A stretch of 64,000 bases of DNA. Origin: Ornithinimicrobium humiphilum. GTDB lineage: Bacteria; Actinomycetota; Actinomycetes; Actinomycetales; Dermatophilaceae. The DNA lies in assembly GCF_006716885.1 (NCBI RefSeq), contig NZ_VFPU01000001.1, forward strand, positions 682,001 to 746,000, written 5' to 3'. The notes beneath the pieces are model-generated. The model did no database searches. It worked only from the letters and a program-made list of their open reading frames with translations, and was not told where the DNA came from. The position numbers and the translations under genes were made by a program. Within the stretch, counting starts at the first letter, position 1. Each line of letters begins with the position of its first letter. This document shows positions 1 through 9,633 of the stretch, piece by piece.

Positions 1-496
1 GCCAGGCGGTCGGGGCCGCCGCGAGGGGGAGGAGCAGCAGCGCCGGACGCACCCGCAGCACCAGTCCCTCGGCACGTGCCTGGTGCAGCGCGGCCGGCAG
101 CACCGGCAGCGCGGACACGACCACGAGCAGCGCCACCACAGCAGGCGGCCACTGGCCGCCCAGCACGGCGCCGACCAGCAGCGTCGCTGCGCCCACGGCC
201 AGGACCACCGCGACCGGCAGCGCCTCCTGCGGGCGGACGGCGAACCAGCCGAAGGGCAGCGCCACGAGGAAGGTGAGGAAGGCGCCCCAGCTGACCATCA
301 GCGCGACAGAGTCGGCGTAGTAGGAGTCCGGGACGAACATCACCTGGAGGTCGATGAGCCCCATGCCGGGGAGCACCGACCAGAACGGCACCATCAGCCC
401 GGCGACGACGCGCTGCCAGCGGCGGACGGCATACCTCGCAGACGGCGCGGCGCCGGGCGCGGCAGATGCCACGCCCGGCGCCGTCGGAGTGCCCAC
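1..496 (-). CDS. Polytopic membrane protein, 3' end outside window
   Basis: From a GTG at 496-494 the minus strand stays open for about 165 codons and runs off the left edge, so the C terminus is missing. After some 30 Ala/Pro-rich residues come several hydrophobic segments (roughly residues 33-55, 66-86, 93-113, 116-134 and one at the edge), so this is an integral membrane protein. GGGAGGG at 508-502, five bases before the GTG, supports the start. It follows the ring-opening amidohydrolase by 28 bp on the same strand and is probably co-transcribed. A role in taking up that enzyme's substrate would fit but is only inference; I do not recognise the family. Confidence 0.6.
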   Translation of the reverse strand, partial: MGTPTAPGVASAAPGAAPSARYAVRRWQRVVAGLMVPFWSVLPGMGLIDLQVMFVPDSYYADSVALMVSWGAFLTFLVALPFGWFAVRPQEALPVAVVLAVGAATLLVGAVLGGQWPPAVVALLVVVSALPVLPAALHQARAEGLVLRVRPALLLLPLAAAPTAW

Positions 497-524
497 TGCA
501 GCCCTCCCGTGCCCGTACGGAGGG

Positions 525-1661
525 TCAGCGGGTCGGGGGCACGTAGCCCGTCGGCTCCGCACCCAGGTCGACGATCGCCGCGACCGGTCCGCCGCCGTCG
601 GGGCCCTGGTGGGCGGCCGAGACGGAGACGAAGACGGCCGGGTCACCGGTCACCGCGGCGGTGACGCCGCCGACGGCGGCCTTGATCTGGCGGTGCCAGT
701 GCACGTCGGAGTCGTCCAGCATCGCGTTGCGACGGCCCAGGACCTTGCCGTCCTGGCTCGCCTCGCACTTGAGGAAGACGTTGACCAGGCGACCCTGCAG
801 GTCGTCGCGGTGCGGGCGCTCCGGCAGGTCGAGGCCGGCGTTGCGGATGGCGTTCCATATGCCGTCCTGGTCGAGCGCGTGCTCCATGACCGAGTGGCCG
901 ATCCGGTAGCGGCCGCCGATGCCCGTGGCGTTGCCCACGACGACGACCTGCGCGCGGTCGAGCTCGACGCCCGAGGAGCAGGAGGCGACCGCGGAGTACT
1001 TGCTCCGGTCGCGCATGATGTCGTCGTTCGTCAGCTCGGTGACCTCGCCGAGGGCCTTGGCGATGCCGAGGCCGGTGGTGCCGTTGGAGACGTCCATCGA
1101 GGTGAGGGTGTCGTCGGTGAAGACGGTCTCCCCGCGGCTGTGCGCGTCGCGGATGGTGTCGATCGTCAGCAGCGGCGTCTTGGTCTGCACGTAGTGGACC
1201 TCGGCCGGGTCGGTGATGCCCGCGCGCTCCATGGCGACCTTCACGGCGTCGGCGACCTTGTCGACCATGCCCATGCGCCCGATCTCCTCGGGCAGGATCG
1301 GCTCGCTCATCGCCATGCCGACCGTGAGGCGGGGCTCGTCGGTGGCCTCCACGGTCGAGGGGTCGACGGTGGCGAAGATCGTCGCGTGGGGGCTGATGAC
1401 GCCGTCGGTGCCACCGGACCACACGATCGGGATCTGCCGGACCTTGTCCTCGGCCACGCCCTTGGCCATCAGCGCCTCGCGGAAGGCCCGGTCGGCGATG
1501 ATGCGCGTGTAGTCGTTGACGCCGCCATTGCCTTCGGTCTTGCCGATGATCGCCAGGACCCGGTCGGCCTCCAGGACCCCCTCGTCCAGCAGTCGGGTGA
1601 ACTCGCTCGCGTCGCTCACGGAGTGGATCGGGACCTTGCGTACCTCGATGGGCTCGGGCAT
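525..1661 (-). CDS. Ring-opening amidohydrolase (cyanuric acid amidohydrolase / barbiturase family)
   Basis: 378 residues, the normal size of this family, which hydrolyses an amide bond of cyanuric acid or barbiturate using Ser-Lys dyads in three repeated domains around a threefold axis. The three Ser motifs are visible: WSGGTDG (S82), ASCSSGVE (S229/S230) and SVSAAHQG (about S346-S348). The matching lysines are K41 (GKTEGNGG), K161 (QTKTP) and about K298. Spacing matches the AtzD layout as I recall it. The ATG is preceded by a GGAAGAAAGGCGG purine run. Sequence alone does not tell me whether the substrate is cyanurate, barbiturate or another cyclic imide. A membrane protein follows in the same transcript. 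Unlike many such loci, no biuret or urea hydrolase gene is adjacent. Confidence 0.85.
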   Translation of the reverse strand: MPEPIEVRKVPIHSVSDASEFTRLLDEGVLEADRVLAIIGKTEGNGGVNDYTRIIADRAFREALMAKGVAEDKVRQIPIVWSGGTDGVISPHATIFATVDPSTVEATDEPRLTVGMAMSEPILPEEIGRMGMVDKVADAVKVAMERAGITDPAEVHYVQTKTPLLTIDTIRDAHSRGETVFTDDTLTSMDVSNGTTGLGIAKALGEVTELTNDDIMRDRSKYSAVASCSSGVELDRAQVVVVGNATGIGGRYRIGHSVMEHALDQDGIWNAIRNAGLDLPERPHRDDLQGRLVNVFLKCEASQDGKVLGRRNAMLDDSDVHWHRQIKAAVGGVTAAVTGDPAVFVSVSAAHQGPDGGGPVAAIVDLGAEPTGYVPPTR

Positions 1662-1918
1662 GCTTCCGCCTTTCTTCCTTGACAGGTGGTGCGTGCACCC
1701 AGGCTAGGTGGGCGCCTGGGCCGCTGCCGGTGGCAACAGTTGCCAGAAAACCCCCCGGTTCGCCGGTAGGCCTTGACGGGCGTGCGGGCCCGTTCAGGGG
1801 TCTGAGCGTGATGTATAGGCTGGCCGGGTCTTGTCTGCGCGGCAGAAATGTGCAGACTGGCTGCACGGCATACCCCCTGCCGGTCCCCCCTTGTTCAGAG
1901 ACGAACGTAGGAGAACGA

Positions 1919-4570
1919 ATGTCGCTATCCAGCACGAGGCGCACCCTTGTCGGTGCCGTCGCCTCGTCCATCGCCCTCTCGCTGGCGTTGGCACCCTCCG
2001 CCAGCTCCGACCCGGGCCCCGGCCCGGGCAAGGGTGGCCCCGAGGCCGCCGCAACCGCGGCCGCGGACGCCAAGGGCAAGGGCAAGGGCTTGGACAAGCC
2101 CTCCAAGCTCAAGCCCGGCAAGCCCGGCAAGCCGGACAAGCCCGGCAAACCGCAGGACGGCGACTGGTCCGGGCTGGACATGCCCCAGTCCTACCCCTTC
2201 CAGCCCGAGTTGCGCGTCTACCCCCACAACCCGGACGACCGCTCCTACGCGGGCAACCTGATCGGCCACGCCGACCTGGCGCCCAGGCTCATGGAGCTCA
2301 TGGCGCAGAGCGACCGCATCTCCGTGCAGGTGGTGGGCCAGTCCTCCGAGGGCCGTGACCTCTACCTGGTCACGCTGACCGCGCCGGAGAAGAAGGCCGA
2401 GACCAAGAAGCAGACGAAGTACCGGGAGATGATCCAGAAGGACCCGGTCAAGGCGGCCAAGGACAAGAAGCTCGCCCAGGAGTACAAGACCCCGGTCTGG
2501 TTCTCCTCCAACATCCACGGCAACGAGTGGGAGGGCACCGACGCCTCGATGAACGTCATCGAGGACCTGGTCAACGCCCCCTGGTCCGAGGTCGAGGACC
2601 TGCTCACGCAGCACCGCATCTACTTCTCGCTGTCCCTGAACCCCGACGGTCGCACGGTCGCCACCCGGGCCAACGCGCAGAACTTCGACGCGAACCGCGA
2701 CATGATCACCAACACCACGCCGGAGACGGTGTCGTACATCCGGACCACGCAGGAGCTGCTGGCCCTCTACGCGGCCGACATGCACGGCTACACCACCCAG
2801 CTGCAGGTGGAGCCGACCGGCCCGCCCCACGGCGAGAACTACGAGTACGACCTGTTCATCCCGCACAACTACGCCCTCGCGCTGAAGATCGAGGAGGACG
2901 TGGTCGACGCGGCGATCCCGGGCAACCCCCTGACCAGGGCCGGTGGCATCAAGATCCCCTACCGCGACACCCCGTCCGGCTGGGACGACTACCCCCCGAT
3001 CTTCACCGCCCAGTACGCCGCCTTCTACGGCACGCTGAGCAGCACGGTCGAGCTCCCGATGGGCCGCACCGGCTCCGTCATGACGCCGGCACGCGCGGCG
3101 ATCAACGTCGCGGTCGCCGAGCAGGTCATCCGCAGCACCATCGAGTACGTCCACGAGAACTCCGACGAGATGCTGGCCAACCAGATCGAGTTCTTCCGCC
3201 GGGCCCTCTCCGGCGAGCCCAAGACGGCGCTCACGCTGGAGAACATCGACGCGGTGCCCGGGCCGGAGCAGTGGAAGCCGCTCTGGGACGTCACCGACAA
3301 CCAGGACCCGGTGGAGCTGCCGCAGGCCTACGTCATCCCGATGGACGGCAGCCAGCGTTCGCTGAGCGACGCGACCGCCCTCGTGGAGCAGCTGCTGCTG
3401 CACAGCATCGAGGTCACCCAGCTCAACAAGGACTGGAAGGTCGACGGGGTCACCTACCCCAAGGGCTCCTACGTCGTCGACATGGCGCAGTCCAAGCGCG
3501 CCCTGGCCAACGCGCTGCTCGACCTGGGCACCGACATCTCCGACCGGCTGCCGTCGATGTACGACATCTCGGCCTGGAGCTACTCCTACCTGTGGGGCGC
3601 CACCGTCCACAAGGTCGGCGACGTCACCGCCGGGCCGGTCAAGCACACCAAGCCGCTGGCGGGTCCCGTCTCGGTCGCGGAGGTGCCCAAGAAGGCCCAG
3701 CACCTCGCCTTCGAGGTCGCCGGTGTCAACGACTACGTGGCGATCAACGACCTGGTGAGCGAGGACGCCGACGTGTGGCTGCTCCCCAGCGGTCAGGCCG
3801 TCGTCGGCCCGCAGTCCTACTCCAAGGCGGTCAACGCCGCCATCGAGCACGACATCGCCTTCCGCGCCGCCACGCCGGCCGAGGTGAAGGCCGTCAACGA
3901 CGGTGACGCCCAGGAGCTCGACGAGGTCCGGACCGCCTACGTCGGCAACCAGGACGCGCGCTTCACCCTGCTGCAGCTGGGCTTCGAGGACCCGGTGGCG
4001 CTGACGGCCGCGAGCATCACCGCCAACCCCGCCGTCCTGGACGACGTCGACGTGATCCTCGTCAACAGCGCGTTCACGTTCAACTCCCAGACGGCCGCCG
4101 GCCGGGCGGCCGTGGAGGCCTGGCTGGCCGAGGGCCACGCCCTCATCGGTATCGGCTCCAACGGCTTCAACGCCGCGAGCGCCCTCGGGCTGGTCTCGGC
4201 GTCGGCGAACACCGGTCCGGGCAGCGGCAACGGCATCGTCAAGGTCGAGACCCCGGCCGGCTCGTTCCTCGAGCCGCACAAGCAGGACTACGCCTTCGTC
4301 TACCCGGCCCAGTCCTACGGCAACCTGGGCGCGAACACCAAGGCGGAGCAGTACTACGCCGAGGGCAACCCGCTGCTGGCGGGTCACTGGCGGGGCACCG
4401 CGACCACGGGCCCGCTCGGCGCGGGTGGCCGGGCCTCGGTGATCTCGGGCGAGTCGGCCAGCGGCGGCAAGGCGATCGTCTTCGGCACCACGCCGACCTT
4501 CCGCACCCACCCCAAGGGCGGGCAGAGCCAGGTCGGCCAGGCGATCTTCTCGGTGCTCGCCGACGACTGA
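1919..4570 (+). CDS. Secreted M14 zinc carboxypeptidase with large C-terminal domain
   Basis: 883 residues from the ATG at 1919, chosen because AGGAG lies six bases upstream and a signal peptide follows at once (basic residues 7-8, hydrophobic stretch about 9-27). A low-complexity Lys/Pro/Gly linker (about residues 45-78) leads to an M14 domain. Zinc and catalytic residues are visible: HGNE (H200, E203), a later zinc His in DMHGY (H289) and the catalytic Glu in STVELPMG (E378). About 450 further residues include a glutamine-amidotransferase-like beta/alpha segment (roughly 640-880). The protein is probably exported and trims peptides outside the cell. It is much longer than simple carboxypeptidases (about 300-400 residues). 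It stands alone, ending at a hairpin terminator. Confidence 0.85.
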   Translation: MSLSSTRRTLVGAVASSIALSLALAPSASSDPGPGPGKGGPEAAATAAADAKGKGKGLDKPSKLKPGKPGKPDKPGKPQDGDWSGLDMPQSYPFQPELRVYPHNPDDRSYAGNLIGHADLAPRLMELMAQSDRISVQVVGQSSEGRDLYLVTLTAPEKKAETKKQTKYREMIQKDPVKAAKDKKLAQEYKTPVWFSSNIHGNEWEGTDASMNVIEDLVNAPWSEVEDLLTQHRIYFSLSLNPDGRTVATRANAQNFDANRDMITNTTPETVSYIRTTQELLALYAADMHGYTTQLQVEPTGPPHGENYEYDLFIPHNYALALKIEEDVVDAAIPGNPLTRAGGIKIPYRDTPSGWDDYPPIFTAQYAAFYGTLSSTVELPMGRTGSVMTPARAAINVAVAEQVIRSTIEYVHENSDEMLANQIEFFRRALSGEPKTALTLENIDAVPGPEQWKPLWDVTDNQDPVELPQAYVIPMDGSQRSLSDATALVEQLLLHSIEVTQLNKDWKVDGVTYPKGSYVVDMAQSKRALANALLDLGTDISDRLPSMYDISAWSYSYLWGATVHKVGDVTAGPVKHTKPLAGPVSVAEVPKKAQHLAFEVAGVNDYVAINDLVSEDADVWLLPSGQAVVGPQSYSKAVNAAIEHDIAFRAATPAEVKAVNDGDAQELDEVRTAYVGNQDARFTLLQLGFEDPVALTAASITANPAVLDDVDVILVNSAFTFNSQTAAGRAAVEAWLAEGHALIGIGSNGFNAASALGLVSASANTGPGSGNGIVKVETPAGSFLEPHKQDYAFVYPAQSYGNLGANTKAEQYYAEGNPLLAGHWRGTATTGPLGAGGRASVISGESASGGKAIVFGTTPTFRTHPKGGQSQVGQAIFSVLADD

Positions 4571-4610
4571 CGGCGGGGCTCCGAGGAGCACTCACGGCAG
4601 ATGAGAAGGA

Positions 4611-4640
4611 GGGGCGGTCCGGCAGCAGCCGGGCCGCCCC
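4611..4640 (+). terminator. Hairpin terminator after the M14 peptidase
   Basis: A 13-bp stem with one G:T pair (GGGGCGGTCCGGC against GCCGGGCCGCCCC) around an AGCA loop, 40 bp after the peptidase stop. There is no U-run, as is common in high-GC actinomycetes. Confidence 0.7.
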
Positions 4641-4703
4641 TTCGCCGTGCCCGGGCGACGTCGACCCCGCGCCGCACCCAGGGGTATGCCGTGCCCCGGC
4701 GCG

Positions 4704-5081
4704 TCAGGAGGTCGCGCGCGCGTCGATCTGGTGCCGGGTCCGCTCGAGGAAGGCGCAGATCGAGTCGCGGCTGCGGGTCAGGCAGGCGATGCGCTCCTCG
4801 ATGGGCCCGAGCTCGGCCACCAGCTGCTCGGCGACCTCCACCGGGCAGGTCTCCTCCTGGCGGGCCTCGGCGTCCTCGGCCTCGACGAGCACCTTGACCA
4901 GGCGGGTCGGGATGCCGGACTGGACCAGGCCGGCGATCCGGCGCAGGCGCTCGACGTGCTCCTCGGTGTAGGTCCGGTAGCCGTTGTCGGCGCGCTCGGA
5001 GGAGAGCAGCCCCTGCTGCTCGTAGTAGCGCACCAGGCGCGGGGAGAGCCCCGCGCGACGGGCCGCCTCGCCGATCCTCAT
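4704..5081 (-). CDS. MerR family transcriptional regulator
   Basis: 125 residues, a typical short MerR. The N-terminal winged helix-turn-helix (residues 1-70) begins MRIGEAARRAGLSPRLVRYY and has the usual RYYEQQGLL and NGYRTY blocks. A coiled coil (about 85-120) for dimerisation follows, with Cys79 and Cys100 as possible sensing residues. It is transcribed away from an MFS exporter with only 58 bp between the start codons, and a perfect dyad lies between them. The likely role is local control of that exporter in response to a small molecule. The inducer cannot be read from the sequence. Confidence 0.88.
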   Translation of the reverse strand: MRIGEAARRAGLSPRLVRYYEQQGLLSSERADNGYRTYTEEHVERLRRIAGLVQSGIPTRLVKVLVEAEDAEARQEETCPVEVAEQLVAELGPIEERIACLTRSRDSICAFLERTRHQIDARATS

Positions 5082-5100
5082 ACCGGGTCTCCCTCCGGGG

Positions 5101-5130
5101 TTGACATTGACATCAGTGTCAAAGTTTAGC
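5101..5130 (+). promoter_or_regulatory. MerR-type promoter/operator of the MFS exporter
   Basis: A -35-like TTGACA at 5101-5106 is followed about 18 bp later by TTTAGC (5125-5130) as the -10. The spacer holds a perfect dyad TTGACATCAGTGTCAA (5107-5122). A dyad inside a long spacer is the classic arrangement for MerR activators. The MFS start codon at 5140 lies about where transcription should begin, so the mRNA may be leaderless. Confidence 0.7.
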
Positions 5131-5139
5131 GTCGAGAGC

Positions 5140-6360
5140 ATGAGCGCACAGACCACCGTCCGCACGGCTCCCGACGTCCTCCCGCTGCCCGCGCTGCTGG
5201 CCCTGGCCGCGGCGACCTTCGTCATGGTGACCGCCGAGATGCTGCCCGCCTCCGTGCTGGTGCCGATGAGCGCGGGCCTGGGCGTCCCGGAGGCGTGGAC
5301 CGGCCAGCTCGTCTCGGCCTGGGCCCTGACGGTCGTGGTCGCCAGCCTGCCCCTCGTCCGCCTCACGCGTGGCCGTGACCGACGCCTGGTCGTGGTGGGT
5401 GGGCTGCTCGTGCTCGCGGCCTCCTCGCTGGGCACCGCGCTCGGCCCCACCTTCGGGGTCGTGCTGGCGGCCCGGCTCGCCGGTGCCTGCGCGGTCGGGC
5501 TGCTCTGGGCGACCGCGAACGCCCACGTCGCCGACCTCGTCCCCGGCCGGCTCCTGGGGCGGGCGGTCGCGATCCTGCTCGCCGGCGCCACGGCCGGGCT
5601 GGTGCTCGGCACGCCGCTGGCCCGGCTGGTCGCCGACGTCGTGGGGTGGCGCTGGTCCTTCGCCCTCCTCGCCGCGGCGGCGGTGCTCGTGGCCGCCCTC
5701 GTGCTCACCGTGGTCCCGGGCCGAGCGGCCGAGGACGCCGCCGCCGAGGACGGCGTCGCCACCGCGGGCAGGCCGCTGGCGCCCGTGCTCGTGCTCTTCG
5801 CCCTGACCGGGGCGATCATGGCCGGGCACCACGCGGCCTACACCTTCCTGACCCGGCTGGGGGAAACCGCGGCCGGACTGCTGCCCGGCGGCATGAGCAC
5901 CCTCCTGCTCGGCTACGGCCTCGCGTCGGCGGTGGGGCTGCTCCTCGCCGGGCGCGTCGCCTCGGCCGGCCGGGGCCTGGTGCTGGGAGCCGTGGCGACG
6001 GTGCTCGCGCTGCTCGGCCTGGCCGGGGCGGAGCGCGCCGCCCTGGGGCTGGGCGCCGTCCTGCTCCTGGGAGCGGCGAGCGGCGCCGTGCCGCCGCTGT
6101 CCCAGACCGAGATCCTCGACCGTGCCGGGCGACGGCACCGCGACCTGGCGGCCGCCCTCATCCCCGTGGTCTTCAACGGGGGCATCGCCCTGGGGGCGGG
6201 AGCGGCGAGCATGCTCGTCGGCGCCTCCGGTCCGGGCGCCGTCCCGGTGCCGGCCGCCGGTCTCGTGGCCCTGGCCACGGCCGGGCTGCTGCTGCTCCTC
6301 GCCACCACGCCTGCGCCCGGGCCAGCACCTGCGCGCGAGCCGGAGCCCTGCGGCGCCTGA
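5140..6360 (+). CDS. MFS transporter, DHA1-like drug exporter
   Basis: 406 residues with about 12 hydrophobic segments. The loop between helices 2 and 3 carries a weak motif A (RLTRGRDRR). This is the usual size and layout of drug:proton antiporters. I use the ATG at 5140 rather than an in-frame TTG at 5101, because the TTG lies inside the -35 box of the promoter. There is no clear ribosome-binding site before 5140, in keeping with a leaderless message. Divergence from a MerR gene suggests inducible efflux; the substrate is unknown. The gene converges on leuD and a hairpin lies between them. Confidence 0.85.
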   Translation: MSAQTTVRTAPDVLPLPALLALAAATFVMVTAEMLPASVLVPMSAGLGVPEAWTGQLVSAWALTVVVASLPLVRLTRGRDRRLVVVGGLLVLAASSLGTALGPTFGVVLAARLAGACAVGLLWATANAHVADLVPGRLLGRAVAILLAGATAGLVLGTPLARLVADVVGWRWSFALLAAAAVLVAALVLTVVPGRAAEDAAAEDGVATAGRPLAPVLVLFALTGAIMAGHHAAYTFLTRLGETAAGLLPGGMSTLLLGYGLASAVGLLLAGRVASAGRGLVLGAVATVLALLGLAGAERAALGLGAVLLLGAASGAVPPLSQTEILDRAGRRHRDLAAALIPVVFNGGIALGAGAASMLVGASGPGAVPVPAAGLVALATAGLLLLLATTPAPGPAPAREPEPCGA

Positions 6361-6367
6361 GCGGGAG

Positions 6368-6393
6368 CCCCCGTCGTCAGTCGACGGCGGGGG
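6368..6393. terminator. Hairpin between the MFS gene and leuD
   Basis: CCCCCGTCG (6368-6376) pairs with CGACGG-C-GGGGG (6382-6393) with a single bulged C. It lies between convergent genes and overlaps the leuD stop, so it could end transcription from both sides. Confidence 0.55.
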
Positions 6394-6976
6394 TGACCAC
6401 CGGCTTCCACGAGGGCCGCGCCGCCACGTAGGCGTCGATCTCGGCCTCGTGCCGGAGGGTGAGGGAGATGTCGTCGAGACCGTTCTCCAGCCGCCAGGCG
6501 ACGTAGTCGTCGATCTGGAAGGTGGCCACGAGGTCGCCGCAGGTGATCTGACGGGCCGGGAGGTCGACGGTGATCGTGGTGCCGGGCTCGGCCTCGAGGC
6601 GCTTCCAGATCAGCTCGATGTCGCCCTGGTCCAGCTGACCGGTCAGCAGGCCGCCCTTGCCGGAGTTGCCGCGGAAGATGTCGGCGAACTTGGAGGAGAG
6701 CACGGCCCGGAAGCCGTACTGCTGCAGCGCCCAGACCGCGTGCTCTCGCGACGAACCGGTGCCGAAGTCGGGCCCGGCGACCAGGACGGACCCGGCGGAG
6801 TAGGCCGGCTGGTTGAGCACGAAGCCGGGGTCCTCGCGCCAGCGGGCGAAGAGGCCGTCCTCGAAGCCGACCCGGGAGACCCGCTTGAGGTACTCCGCCG
6901 GGATGATCTGGTCGGTGTCGACGTTGGAGCGCCGCAGCGGGACGCCGATGCCGGTGTGGGTGGTGAACTTCTCCAT
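6377..6976 (-). CDS. leuD: 3-isopropylmalate dehydratase small subunit
   Basis: 199 residues, full length. LeuD supplies the swivelling domain of isopropylmalate isomerase, which turns 2-isopropylmalate into 3-isopropylmalate in leucine biosynthesis. Family blocks are clear: [15 protein letters not shown] near the N terminus, [17 protein letters not shown] in the middle, and [18 protein letters not shown]. The ATG overlaps the leuC stop by one base (TGATG), so the subunits are translationally coupled. It ends at a hairpin facing the MFS gene. Confidence 0.97.
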   Translation of the reverse strand: MEKFTTHTGIGVPLRRSNVDTDQIIPAEYLKRVSRVGFEDGLFARWREDPGFVLNQPAYSAGSVLVAGPDFGTGSSREHAVWALQQYGFRAVLSSKFADIFRGNSGKGGLLTGQLDQGDIELIWKRLEAEPGTTITVDLPARQITCGDLVATFQIDDYVAWRLENGLDDISLTLRHEAEIDAYVAARPSWKPVVTPAVD

Positions 6977-8397
6977 CAGACCAGCGCCTCCTGCACGACG
7001 GGGGCCAGGTCGACCGGGGAGGACAGGGTGCCACGCACGGCCGTCGCCGCCGCGACCGCGGGGGAGACCAGGTGGGTGCGGCCGCCCGGACCCTGACGGC
7101 CCTCGAAGTTGCGGTTGGACGTGGAGGCGCAGCGCTGGCCGGCCCCCAGCTGGTCGGGGTTCATGCCCAGGCACATCGAGCAGCCAGCCAGGCGCCAGTC
7201 GCCGCCGGCCTCGACGAACACCTTGTCGAGGCCCTCGGCCTCGGCCTGAAGACGGGTCGCGTGGGAGCCCGGGACGACGAGCAGCTCGACGCCGTCGGCG
7301 ACCTTGCGCCCGCGCAGCACCTCGGCGGCGGCGCGCAGGTCCTCGATCCGGCCGTTGGTGCACGAGCCCAGGAAGACGGTGTCGACGCGGATGTCGCGCA
7401 TCAGGGTCCCGGGAGCCAGGCCCATGTAGTCCAGCGCCCGGCGCGCGGCGTCCTTGGCCTCGTCGTCGCCGAAGGACTCGGGGTCGGGCACGGCCTCGCC
7501 GAGCTGCACCGACTGGGCCGGGTTGGTGCCCCACGTGACGTAGGGGGTGATCTCGGCGGCGTCGAGGAAGACCTCGGCGTCGAAGACGGCGTCGTCGTCG
7601 GTGCGCAGCTCGCGCCAGGCCGCGACGGCGGCGTCCCAGTCGGCGCCCTTGGGTGCGTGCGGGCGGTCCTTGACGTAGTCGAAGGTCGTCTCGTCGGGCG
7701 CGACGATCCCGGCACGGGCGCCGGCCTCGATCGACATGTTGCAGATCGTCATGCGCCCGTCCATCGACAGCGCGCGGATCGCGCTGCCGCGGTACTCGAG
7801 CACGTAGCCCTGCCCGCCGCCGGTGCCGATGCGGTTGATGATCGCCAGGATGACGTCCTTGGCGGTCACGCCCTCGGCCAGCTCGCCCTCGACGGTGATC
7901 GCCATCGTCCGGAACGGCTTCAGCGGCAGCGTCTGGGTGGCGAGCACGTGCTCGACCTCGCTGGTGCCGATGCCGAACGCCAGCGCTCCGAAGGCGCCGT
8001 GGGTGGAGGTGTGCGAGTCGCCGCACACGATCGTCATGCCCGGCTGGGTCAGGCCGAGCTCGGGACCGATGACGTGCACGATGCCCTGCCCGAGGCGGCC
8101 GCGCTCGTGGTGGACGATGCCGAACTCCGCGCAGTTGGCCTTGAGGGCCTCCAGCTGGGTGCGCGAGACCGGGTCGGAGACCGGCCCCAGCGTGGTCGGG
8201 GTGTTGTGGTCCTCGGTGGCCAGCGTCAGCTCGGGGTGGCGCACCGGCCGTCCCGCCTGGCGCAGCCCGTCGAAGGCCTGCGGGCTCGTCACCTCGTGGA
8301 TGAGGTGCAGGTCGATGAAGAGAAGGTCGGGCTCACCTTCGGCAGAACGGACGACGTGCTGCGCCCACAGCTTCTCGGCCAGCGTGGTTCCTGGCAT
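6976..8397 (-). CDS. leuC: 3-isopropylmalate dehydratase large subunit
   Basis: 473 residues, full length. This is the aconitase-like catalytic subunit with a [4Fe-4S] cluster. The three cluster cysteines are visible: GSCTNG (C346) and GCSMCLG (C406, C409). The substrate block [27 protein letters not shown] is present too. The ATG at 8397 is preceded by a purine run (GAGAGAGGGGG). The gene starts about 90 bp from divergent leuB, so the leucine genes share a regulatory gap. In other actinomycetes an IclR-type regulator (NdgR/LtbR) acts here; no such gene is in the window. Confidence 0.97.
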   Translation of the reverse strand: MPGTTLAEKLWAQHVVRSAEGEPDLLFIDLHLIHEVTSPQAFDGLRQAGRPVRHPELTLATEDHNTPTTLGPVSDPVSRTQLEALKANCAEFGIVHHERGRLGQGIVHVIGPELGLTQPGMTIVCGDSHTSTHGAFGALAFGIGTSEVEHVLATQTLPLKPFRTMAITVEGELAEGVTAKDVILAIINRIGTGGGQGYVLEYRGSAIRALSMDGRMTICNMSIEAGARAGIVAPDETTFDYVKDRPHAPKGADWDAAVAAWRELRTDDDAVFDAEVFLDAAEITPYVTWGTNPAQSVQLGEAVPDPESFGDDEAKDAARRALDYMGLAPGTLMRDIRVDTVFLGSCTNGRIEDLRAAAEVLRGRKVADGVELLVVPGSHATRLQAEAEGLDKVFVEAGGDWRLAGCSMCLGMNPDQLGAGQRCASTSNRNFEGRQGPGGRTHLVSPAVAAATAVRGTLSSPVDLAPVVQEALV

Positions 8398-8487
8398 GGG
8401 CGGCCCCCTCTCTCTCGGCGGTGCGGGATAAGTTGAGCTCCCCATACTAGGGTCGCCCTTTGACGCAACGTAAATGAGGTCCATTCC

Positions 8488-9633
8488 ATGTCGACGCCGC
8501 CCGCAGCCGCCCCCCGCCGCCACGACATCGCCGTCCTCCGGGGCGACGGCGTCGGGCCCGAGGTCGTCGAGGCGGCGCTCACCGTGCTCGACGCGGCGGA
8601 GCGACGGTTCGGCTTCGCCAGCGACCGCACGGAGGTGCCGCTGGGGGCGGACCACTACCTCGCGACCGGCGAGCTGCTGCCGGAGGAGACGGTCGCCGAC
8701 CTCAAGCAGCGCGACGCCATCCTCTTCGGCGCCATCGGCAGCCCGCGGGTCACGCCGGGGGTCCTCGAGCGCGGGGTCATCCTGGCGCTGCGGCGCGAGC
8801 TCACCCAGGCGATCAACCTGCGCCCCGTGCGGCTCTACCCCGGGGTGCCCACGCCGATCGCCGGCCTGACCCCCGAGCGCTGCGACCTCGTCATCGTGCG
8901 CGAGAACACCGAGGGCGCCTACGTCGCCCAGGGCAGCTCCGTGCACGCCGGCACCCACGCCTGGACGGCGGTCCAGGAGTCCACCAACACCTGGTACGCC
9001 GTGCAGCGCACCGTCGACTTCGCCTTCCGCCTCGCCTCGGTGCGGCGGGGGCGCCTGACCCTGTGCCACAAGACGAACGTGCTGGTCGAGGCCGGCCGGC
9101 TGTGGAACGCCGTGATCGAGGAGGTCGGGCAGCGCTATCCCGACGTCGAGACCGACTACGTGCACGTCGACGCCATGTGCATGCACCTGCCGGTGCACCC
9201 CGAGCGCTTCGACGTGGTCGTCACCGACAACCTCTTCGGCGACATCGTCACCGACCTCGGCGCGGTGCTGCAGGGCGGCCTGGGCGTGGCCTCGAGCGGC
9301 AACCTCAACGTCGACGGGTCGGCGCCGAGCATGTTCGAGCCGATCCACGGCTCCGCCCCCGACATCGCCGGGCGCGGCTGGGCCAACCCCGCCGGTGCCT
9401 GCCTGTCGCTGGCGATGATGCTGGGCCAGCTGGGCGAGGGCGAGGCCGCCGCCGCGGTCGAGTCCGCGACCGCCGCCGTCCTGGCCGACCTCCCGGCACT
9501 GGCCGGCGCGGAGATGGGCGCCACGACCGCCGAGCTGGGGGAGCGCATCGCCTCCGCGCTGGCCGAGGGCACAGCGGCCCCGGTCGAGGGCAGCCTGATG
9601 AGCCAGCTCGCGCAGGTCTCGGAGCTGTCGTGA
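8488..9633 (+). CDS. leuB: 3-isopropylmalate dehydrogenase
   Basis: 381 residues, slightly longer than the usual 350-360. The enzyme oxidises and decarboxylates 3-isopropylmalate with NAD in leucine synthesis. Seen are the N-terminal block [19 protein letters not shown], the catalytic HKTNVL lysine region, [11 protein letters not shown] with metal-binding aspartates, and [12 protein letters not shown] for NAD binding. GAGG lies about eight bases before the ATG. Its stop overlaps the GTG of alr, so alr is probably coupled to it. A related decarboxylating dehydrogenase (for example tartrate) is less likely given leuCD next door. Confidence 0.93.
   Translation: MSTPPAAAPRRHDIAVLRGDGVGPEVVEAALTVLDAAERRFGFASDRTEVPLGADHYLATGELLPEETVADLKQRDAILFGAIGSPRVTPGVLERGVILALRRELTQAINLRPVRLYPGVPTPIAGLTPERCDLVIVRENTEGAYVAQGSSVHAGTHAWTAVQESTNTWYAVQRTVDFAFRLASVRRGRLTLCHKTNVLVEAGRLWNAVIEEVGQRYPDVETDYVHVDAMCMHLPVHPERFDVVVTDNLFGDIVTDLGAVLQGGLGVASSGNLNVDGSAPSMFEPIHGSAPDIAGRGWANPAGACLSLAMMLGQLGEGEAAAAVESATAAVLADLPALAGAEMGATTAELGERIASALAEGTAAPVEGSLMSQLAQVSELS

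Noticed and set aside
2050..2155. Short repeats suggesting a CRISPR or microsatellite
   Set aside because: The repeats are codons for Lys-Pro-Gly-Lys units in the linker of the M14 peptidase; there are no spacers of equal length.
1925..4591. An 888-codon frame opposite the M14 peptidase
   Set aside because: It is a GC-driven shadow with no domains and very biased composition; the plus strand encodes a clear carboxypeptidase.
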